Assembly (NCBI GenBank): GCA_004562395.1
Contig: SFQY01000006.1
Span: 1-36,678 of the forward strand
Length of the DNA stretch: 36,678 nucleotides
Origin: a bacterium
Lineage (GTDB): Bacteria; Bacillota; Clostridia; Oscillospirales; Oscillospiraceae
Direction of reading: 5' to 3'
Part shown: one piece after another, positions 31,980 to 36,678 of the stretch
How positions within the stretch are numbered: the stretch's first letter is position 1
How the letters are laid out: each line of letters starts with the position of its first letter
Made by a program: the position numbers and the translations under genes
Notes under the pieces: model-generated
What the model saw: only the letters and a program-made list of their open reading frames with translations
What the model was told of the DNA's origin: nothing
Database searches by the model: none

Positions 31980-32138
31980 TGTTTGAACCCTCCTATTTTA
32001 TTTGTCTTGCGACATGATCATTATATCGGATAAAAGAGGGAAAGACCATTTATCCGAAACGCAAAAACCTTAACAGTTTATATTCCTTGCCTATATGCTT
32101 CCAAAAAAGAGCGCTTCAATTTGTGTAATATAACCATA
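31980..32138 (-). promoter_or_regulatory. Control region of the sugar transporter genes
   Basis: On the minus strand there are two promoter candidates: TTGGAA (32104-32099) with TATAAA (32082-32077, 16-base spacer), and a perfect TATAAT (32025-32020) with only a poor -35 box (TGGTCT). A perfect 8-bp inverted repeat CGGATAAA-N14-TTTATCCG (32027-32034, 32049-32056) lies between them and brackets the poor -35 box. That layout suits an activator site for the AraC-type regulator or an operator blocking the upstream promoter. Confidence 0.55.
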
Positions 32139-32879
32139 CTACTTGGCCGGATCCCCTGTGACGGGAGGGCTCTGTCTGGCCCACACCGGGAAGCTCCCGG
32201 GAATATGCCGGCGGCAGGCCCAGCGGACAGCGTTGGTCAGGATCAGCTGTACCTCCCTGAGCATATATACCGGATAGGTTTCGTGGCCTCCCTGGAAATA
32301 GAAGATCCTCCCCAGGCCCCTGGTCCAGCAGCATCCGCTGCGGAATATTTCGCCGCCTTGGGACTGGGTGATAAACACCTGCTCCTCCGGCTGAGGAATT
32401 TCAAAATACTCGCCGTAGGTTTCATCCATCGGGATCTCGAAATACTCACCGTCCAGGCCATCCGCGATTGGGTGGGCGGGATTGACGATCCAATAGCGCT
32501 GCCGTTCGTCGTTCTCCCGCCAGCGAAGGCTCTGGGTCCTGGTGCCCATCAGCCGGGAGAAGATTTTAGAGGCGTGGGCCGAATGCAGGACGATCAGTCC
32601 CATTCCTTCCAGAACTCTTTTCTGGAGGTAGTCCACGTTGGTATCCTCCACCTCCCGCCAATACTTGTGGCTCCAGTAAACCAGCACATCGGTCTTGTCC
32701 AGGATCTCCCGGTCAATTCCCTGGTCCGGGTCCTGCAGGGTCGAGGTCGTCACGGTCATATCCGGGTTCTCCCGCAGAAAGGCCGCGATCTGCCCCTCCA
32801 CCCCATTGGGATAGAGCTTACGCATGGTTTCCTCCGCCTCCGGCAGGGGCCGGTCCTCCGCCCAAATATGAACATGCAT
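32139..32879 (-). CDS. ThuA domain-containing protein (trehalose utilisation-like)
   Basis: This 246-residue cytoplasmic protein has the ThuA, glutamine-amidotransferase-like fold. It starts MHVHIWAEDRP and continues with TSTLQDPDQGIDREILDKTDVLVYWSHKYW, VLEGMGLIVLHSAHASKIFSRLMGT and GRIFYFQGGHETYPVY. In Rhizobia, ThuA with the dehydrogenase ThuB turns trehalose and related disaccharides into 3-keto forms. The ATG at 32879 has AAGGAGG 6-7 bases upstream and follows the Gfo/Idh/MocA gene by 13 bases, so the two act together. A link to trehalose itself is not shown; other glycosides are possible. Confidence 0.9.
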   Translation of the reverse strand: MHVHIWAEDRPLPEAEETMRKLYPNGVEGQIAAFLRENPDMTVTTSTLQDPDQGIDREILDKTDVLVYWSHKYWREVEDTNVDYLQKRVLEGMGLIVLHSAHASKIFSRLMGTRTQSLRWRENDERQRYWIVNPAHPIADGLDGEYFEIPMDETYGEYFEIPQPEEQVFITQSQGGEIFRSGCCWTRGLGRIFYFQGGHETYPVYMLREVQLILTNAVRWACRRHIPGSFPVWARQSPPVTGDPAK

Positions 32880-32892
32880 GTTTTTTCCTCCT

Positions 32893-33999
32893 TTACAGCT
32901 CGATCCACTTGTCCAGACGGGCCGACTCCAGGCACGCGTCCACAAACCGGTTGCCCATAACGCCGTCTTCAAAGGTGGCGTAGGGAACGTTTCCCTTCAG
33001 GTAAGCCCCTGTTTCAACGGAATCATAGAAGGCCAGCAGGGCATTCTTCTGAGCATCCTGCCATCCGGGCGCATGTCCCGCGGGAATAAACAGGTATCGG
33101 GCCGTCTCCGGCAGCGCGCAGCGGGCGTCCATATAGACCGTTTCGTTGCCCGATTCCCGGTTCCCCACCTGAAGCAGGTCACAGCGCTCCTGATTCCAGG
33201 TAAACTCCCTCCCGTCGCCGCTGACCGTAACGGAGAGGTCATTTTTGTGTCCCAGCATACATTTGGAAAACAGCGCGCAGCCGGGAGTCCCATCCGCGAA
33301 TTCCACCATAACGGAGGTGGTGTCATCCGAATGGACGTGGATCTGCTTCCCGGTCACCGGATCTGTCCGGATGGGATGGTGGATATACATTTTCGCGTAC
33401 ACCTTTTTGATGGGGGCTCCGAGAACGAATCCCGCAGTGTCGGCCCAATGGACGCCGATGTCCAGCAGCGCCCTGGCCGGAGAGGTCTCCGGGATCCTGC
33501 GCGGGGTATAGTCCGTTTTCCGGGCAACCGATTCCTGAAGATATCTGCCGCTTACAAACAGCGGCCGGCCCGCGTCTCCCCTGCGGATCCGCCCGCGCAT
33601 TTCCAGTACCGCGGCATTCATCCGGTACTGGTAATTTATGGCATGGGCGATTCCTGCGGACTTTGCCATTTCCAGGATCTCCCGGGCGCCGCCGGTGGTC
33701 AGGCTCATGGGCTTCTCCGCGTAAATGTGCTTTCCTGCGGCGATGGCCGCCGCGTTGATCTGATCGTGCAAAGCGTTTGGGGTGCAATTGTGGATCACGT
33801 CGATCTGACTGTCCCCGATTGCCTCCTGCCAGCTGTCGGTTACAATGTCCGCGTCGAAAGCAGCCTTTACAAGAGGGATATCCTCTGTTTTGTGAACCAC
33901 GATCGTGCGGATATGGACATTGGAGAGCCTGCGCAAGGCATCATAATGCAGCTTCCCGATGAAGCCCATTCCGATAATTGCCACGTTCCATCTGTGCAT
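32893..33999 (-). CDS. Gfo/Idh/MocA family oxidoreductase
   Basis: This 368-residue NAD(P)-dependent sugar dehydrogenase type has a Rossmann domain with IIGMGFIGKLHYDAL at the start and the conserved AEKPMSL (Lys96), then the C-terminal substrate domain with DIGVHWADT (Asp180, His184). AAAGGAG lies 9 bases before the ATG. The family oxidises or reduces sugars and inositols. Its pairing with a ThuA-like gene is known from systems that oxidise the C3 hydroxyl of glucosides, so a ThuB-like role is likely. The precise substrate is unknown. Confidence 0.92.
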   Translation of the reverse strand: MHRWNVAIIGMGFIGKLHYDALRRLSNVHIRTIVVHKTEDIPLVKAAFDADIVTDSWQEAIGDSQIDVIHNCTPNALHDQINAAAIAAGKHIYAEKPMSLTTGGAREILEMAKSAGIAHAINYQYRMNAAVLEMRGRIRRGDAGRPLFVSGRYLQESVARKTDYTPRRIPETSPARALLDIGVHWADTAGFVLGAPIKKVYAKMYIHHPIRTDPVTGKQIHVHSDDTTSVMVEFADGTPGCALFSKCMLGHKNDLSVTVSGDGREFTWNQERCDLLQVGNRESGNETVYMDARCALPETARYLFIPAGHAPGWQDAQKNALLAFYDSVETGAYLKGNVPYATFEDGVMGNRFVDACLESARLDKWIEL

Positions 34000-34176
34000 A
34001 CTGAATTATCTCCTTTCATGATTCGGGAAGCTCCGAGAAAACCGGCAAGGGCTGACGGCAGATGATTCGCCCCTCAGCCGCAGAGGGTTTTTCCGGAGTT
34101 TCCTTAGATGTACCCAATGAATGTCTGCTGAACCAGCCGGAAACCCCGGCTTTCAAGGTTGTTTCCTGCCCATGAT

Positions 34177-34680
34177 TCATGCCAGTTTTCTTACCTGAGT
34201 GCTGTCGTCGCCGTAGTACAGAATTTCAAAGCCCCTTAGATCCGTGATCTCCGCCAGTGCGGAATCCTCCACTTCGCACAGAACGCTGAAAAGACCGTCC
34301 CCGTTCAGCGCCTCCGGGCAGTCTGTAAAAAAGCAGAGGGATATCCGCTCCTGCAGGTCTGCCGCCAGTTGAACCGCAGCGGCCATAAACGCGGAGGTAT
34401 CTTCCGCCTGGTCCGGCTTGCCGTCGTACTGGTAAAAATAAACGGCCACGGTTACGGTTCCGTCACCGTCCCGGTCATCCCAGATGGTCTCCAGCTCCTC
34501 CGACACCCGGCTGCGGGTCTGCTCATCGACGTACCGCCCGGATACAATGGCGACGGAATAGTCCGGGTCCGGAGCGGCGCGCTTCTGATGCCAGAAATTC
34601 AGCAGCAGGAGCAATACCGCCGCCCCGGCGATCAGGTACCATTTGTAGTAAAACCAGATGTGTGCCAGCTGCTTTCTCAT
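34177..34680 (-). CDS. Small single-pass membrane protein, partner of the YesL-like gene
   Basis: This 167-residue protein has one membrane segment near the start (YYKWYLIAGAAVLLLLLNFW) and an outside domain rich in acidic residues (VSEELETIWDDRDGDGTVTVAVYFYQYDG), with two cysteines (LCFFTDCPEAL) and a regular alpha/beta pattern. I do not recognise a named family. Its ATG overlaps the stop of the YesL-like gene by 4 bases, so it is made together with it. The 177 bases after it, up to the oxidoreductase gene, hold no gene that I can support. Confidence 0.8.
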   Translation of the reverse strand: MRKQLAHIWFYYKWYLIAGAAVLLLLLNFWHQKRAAPDPDYSVAIVSGRYVDEQTRSRVSEELETIWDDRDGDGTVTVAVYFYQYDGKPDQAEDTSAFMAAAVQLAADLQERISLCFFTDCPEALNGDGLFSVLCEVEDSALAEITDLRGFEILYYGDDSTQVRKLA

Positions 34681-35411
34681 TCGTCCTCCTCCGGGAAAAA
34701 GTCCTCAAAGACCGGACAAAAAATCAGATTGGCGGTCATGACGGTCAGCGCGGGAATCCCCAGCAGAAGATACCATACGCAGTACTCATAAAACCAGAGG
34801 CATACCCCCGTGACTGCCAGAGCGAACACAATGGCGCCCACGGAGCGAAGTCCTCCCGCGAAGATCAGCGCGAAGGCGTTTTTCAGCACTCCGTAAAACG
34901 GGAGCCGGACCATGGCGATCTGCTGGAAGCCGAACAGCGTCAGGCCCATGACCAGGAAGGCGTTCAGGAAGAAGACAATTGTATACACAGGCCCCAGCCC
35001 GCCCTGAACGGCGCTCACCAGACGAACGGCGTATGCCAGTGTCCCCCACAATGCGCCCACCATCAGCGCGAAGATTACCGATTGCTTCCAGTCCCTTTTG
35101 ACGCTTCCCCAGTACGCGTGCCACAGAAATACGTGCTTATCCCGAACCAGCTGCATGCAGATATGGGTCAGAGCCGTAAATCCCGGGCCAAGAATCGCCA
35201 GGCCGATGACCATACCGGCCAGCGCCAGATAATCCCAGGTCTGGACAAAGAAAAACACGGACACCAGAAACGGCAAAGCCCACGCCACACACAACAGGTT
35301 CGCCCAGAACAGGGTCATAAACCGGTCCTCCAGGATCTGAAACCATCGTCCCAACCCCTTGCGGCGGTAGCCTCCGGGTAAATTTATAAAGTGATTCCAG
35401 AAAGAAGCCAT
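34677..35411 (-). CDS. YesL-like membrane protein (DUF624)
   Basis: This 244-residue integral membrane protein of the DUF624/YesL group has about five to six membrane segments, the family-typical start (FWNHFINLPGGYRRKGLGRWFQILEDRFMTLFWANLLC), and LGPGFTALTHICMQLVRDKHVFLWHAYWGSVKRDWKQS in the first loop. YesL is coded beside the YesMN two-component system and the YesOPQ transporter in Bacillus subtilis, and the same partners occur here. Its molecular job is not known. AAAAGGATG precedes the ATG by about 8 bases. The end is acidic (FEDFFPEEDE). Confidence 0.9.
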   Translation of the reverse strand: MASFWNHFINLPGGYRRKGLGRWFQILEDRFMTLFWANLLCVAWALPFLVSVFFFVQTWDYLALAGMVIGLAILGPGFTALTHICMQLVRDKHVFLWHAYWGSVKRDWKQSVIFALMVGALWGTLAYAVRLVSAVQGGLGPVYTIVFFLNAFLVMGLTLFGFQQIAMVRLPFYGVLKNAFALIFAGGLRSVGAIVFALAVTGVCLWFYEYCVWYLLLGIPALTVMTANLIFCPVFEDFFPEEDE

Positions 35412-35604
35412 GTGTACACATCCTTTTCACGTAATCTTCCATTGTCAGTATACCGGTTTTTTGGATCCGTCACATCTACCTGACATATTTGATTTTATCA
35501 TATTCTTAACAAAAGAAAAGAGAAATTTATTTGCATTTTGTGCGATATTAATAATAACGCTTATCGCGGCACTGTTACTGTGCGAAAGGATCATTTGCCG
35601 CGTT

Positions 35605-35771
35605 AAGCCGATAAGCACATAAATCATTGCGCATTGGCTTCGCTCACCTGCCCGATAAATTGGTGTTTGCAGGGATATTTCGTAGGGCGGGGTCATGACC
35701 CCGCCCTACGCTCCTCGTCAAACACCAATTCATTACTTTTCTGAGCAAAGCCGATAAGCGCATGAATCATT
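35605..35771. repeat. Palindromic repeat element with flanking direct repeats
   Basis: A 24-base direct repeat (35605-35628 and 35748-35771, two mismatches, beginning AAGCCGATAAGC) flanks an insert. The insert is built as nested inverted repeats: AATTGGTGTTTG (35658-35669) with its complement (35719-35730), and at the centre a perfect 30-base palindrome (35681-35710). The rest of the gap 35412-35879 is A/T-rich with no gene; a TATACT at about 35450 on the minus strand may belong to a weak YesL-operon promoter. Confidence 0.72.
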
Positions 35772-35796
35772 ACAGAAGAAAGGCTGTAGTCCGTTT

Positions 35797-35836
35797 ATAA
35801 AAAGCATCCGATGAAACCGGGACGTTTCATCGGATG
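35797..35836 (-). terminator. Terminator of the DUF4867 gene
   Basis: A 13-bp perfect stem CATCCGATGAAAC/GTTTCATCGGATG (35805-35817, 35824-35836) is followed on the minus strand by CTTTTTATAAA. Confidence 0.85.
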
Positions 35837-35879
35837 TCTGTAGGAACGGCGGAGCAGGAAAGGAAGCGGATCCCGCTTC

Positions 35880-36545
35880 TTAGCCGATGGGATGGATCTC
35901 CCAGTTTTCGCCGTAGATGCCGGGGAAGGCGCCTCTGTCCATCAGAGGCTTGTTATCTTCATGGCCCAGCAGCCACTTGTTGGCCGCCCAGAGATATTCG
36001 CTTTTCTCCTGGCCGGGGTCCAGCGGCAGGTTGGTGCCCCGCTGCAGTCCCACGATGCAGCTGAAGCCCTCCTTCGTCACCTCGCAGGGGCAGAAGTGGA
36101 GGGTATCAGAATACACCTCGATCATCGTTCCCTCCGGCAGGTAAAAGGCCCGGACCTTGTCCGCGTTGAGCCGGCCGTCCTCGTCCAGATCTTCCCGCTT
36201 GGCCAGCAGAAGCACCAGTTCCCGGACTACGATATTGAACTCATTGCAGGTATGCCACTCCAGAGCGTTCAGCCGGTTGGAATGGCCCCAGCACAAGCCG
36301 ATCTGCTCATCCAGCTGCCCGCAGTACCGCCGCCGGAAGACTTCCGCCTCCGGAAGGGTTTCCAGCTCCGGAAGGGAGGCCGCGTACCGGCTGCCCGCCT
36401 CGGGGAAGGGCTGGGTCTCCGCCGCGGCACGGAAGGCGGCGGTGTCCTCCCGGATCACCCGGCCATAGTGCCGGAACAGCGGATCCTCCGTGGTATAGAT
36501 GGGAATATGGGGATTGGCCTCCCGCAGGGCAGTCAGTTTATCCAT
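35880..36545 (-). CDS. DUF4867 family protein
   Basis: This 221-residue soluble protein matches the DUF4867 pattern as I recall it. The N-terminal NPHIPIYTTEDPLFRHYGRVI is typical, and a cupin-like core contains GHSNRLNALEWHTCNEFNIVVRELVLLLAKREDL, FYLPEGTMIEVYSDTLHFCPCEV and LWAANKWLLGHEDN near the end. His and Glu residues in EWH and HFCPC could bind a metal. The family often lies beside sugar genes and has no proven function. Its ATG lies inside the last codons of the sugar kinase gene, an 8-base overlap, so the two are translationally coupled. Confidence 0.78.
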   Translation of the reverse strand: MDKLTALREANPHIPIYTTEDPLFRHYGRVIREDTAAFRAAAETQPFPEAGSRYAASLPELETLPEAEVFRRRYCGQLDEQIGLCWGHSNRLNALEWHTCNEFNIVVRELVLLLAKREDLDEDGRLNADKVRAFYLPEGTMIEVYSDTLHFCPCEVTKEGFSCIVGLQRGTNLPLDPGQEKSEYLWAANKWLLGHEDNKPLMDRGAFPGIYGENWEIHPIG

Positions 36546-36678
36546 CGCAGATTACCCCCTTGTTCTGTTCCATAAATGCCAGCACCTCATCATACCCCGG
36601 GATGCCCTCCTGGGCGCCGAAGCGGGTGCATTTCAGGGCCGAGGTGGCGGAGGCGAAGCAGGCCGCGTCGTATACGCT
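36538..36678 (-). CDS. PfkB-type carbohydrate kinase, C-terminal end only
   Basis: Forty-six C-terminal residues of a protein that begins outside the window. The stretch AACFASATSALKCTRFGAQE, followed by GIPGYDEVLAFMEQN, is the usual end of ribokinase/PfkB-family sugar kinases (the last helix pair after the catalytic Asp, with the TRxGA motif). Such kinases phosphorylate fructose, ketodeoxygluconate, ribose or similar substrates in the cytoplasm. The catalytic part is not in the window, so the substrate class cannot be judged. It overlaps the DUF4867 start by 8 bases. Confidence 0.75.
   Translation of the reverse strand, partial: SVYDAACFASATSALKCTRFGAQEGIPGYDEVLAFMEQNKGVICDG

Noticed and set aside
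32086..32125. Possible catabolite-response (cre) site near TTGAAGCGCTCTTT
   Set aside because: Around the central CG at least four conserved positions differ from the consensus, so it is not a convincing cre.
35605..35771. CRISPR array
   Set aside because: Only two copies of the direct repeat, 119 bases apart, around nested palindromes; no regular spacers and no cas genes.

Overview
The window looks like chromosome from a GC-rich, anaerobic, endospore-forming member of the Clostridia, probably a gut Oscillospiraceae-type bacterium. That placement is an inference. It rests on an acetyl-CoA synthase of the Wood-Ljungdahl pathway at the left edge, the Firmicute sporulation/division block yabP-yabQ-divIC-yabR, meso-diaminopimelate genes, SLH and Ig-like surface proteins, Gram-positive sigma-A promoters, and several palindromic MITE-like repeats in the intergenic gaps. 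I see no rRNA, tRNA, CRISPR array, transposase or phage gene.

Layout. 1-1.3 kb: 3' part of acetyl-CoA synthase (acsB), ending at a strong terminator. 1.4-3.0 kb: an HD-domain protein and an alpha/beta-hydrolase-fold protein, each with its own promoter; the second has lost the usual nucleophile serine. 3.0-5.1 kb: a MITE, a gene remnant, a secreted SLH/Ig-like protein and a second MITE. 5.1-6.9 kb (minus): DUF308 membrane protein, phosphopantetheinyl transferase and TatD-type hydrolase, overlapping or coupled, behind a near-consensus promoter. 7.1-8.7 kb (plus): yabP, yabQ, divIC, yabR. 8.7-9.9 kb: a short-chain dehydrogenase and rpiB. 9.95-14.3 kb (minus): MoxR ATPase, DUF58 protein, membrane transglutaminase and a small unknown protein.

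15.0-18.3 kb (plus): a very unusual protein that joins a ParB-like N-terminal domain to a BMP/PnrA-type nucleoside-binding domain with no export signal, followed by a translationally coupled metallophosphoesterase and a DUF2461 protein. 18.4-21.1 kb: dapA, dapB and, after a MITE, dapF, for lysine and peptidoglycan precursor synthesis. 21.1-24.9 kb (minus): a 1253-residue secreted subtilisin-like protease with a long Ig-like tail and a long mRNA leader.

25.2-36.7 kb (minus): a carbohydrate-use island. In transcription order it holds the end of a PfkB sugar kinase, a DUF4867 protein, a YesL-type (DUF624) membrane protein, a small membrane-anchored protein, a Gfo/Idh/MocA oxidoreductase, a ThuA-like protein, an ABC sugar-binding lipoprotein, two ABC permeases, and a YesN/YesM-type response regulator and sensor kinase. 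The likely scheme is that the sensor kinase and regulator switch on import of a sugar or glycoside, which the dehydrogenase and ThuA-like protein then process. No ABC ATPase is encoded here, so a shared MsmX-type ATPase elsewhere is expected.

The best candidates for an undescribed system are the ParB-BMP fusion with its phosphoesterase, and the sugar island with its inverted-repeat regulatory sites.
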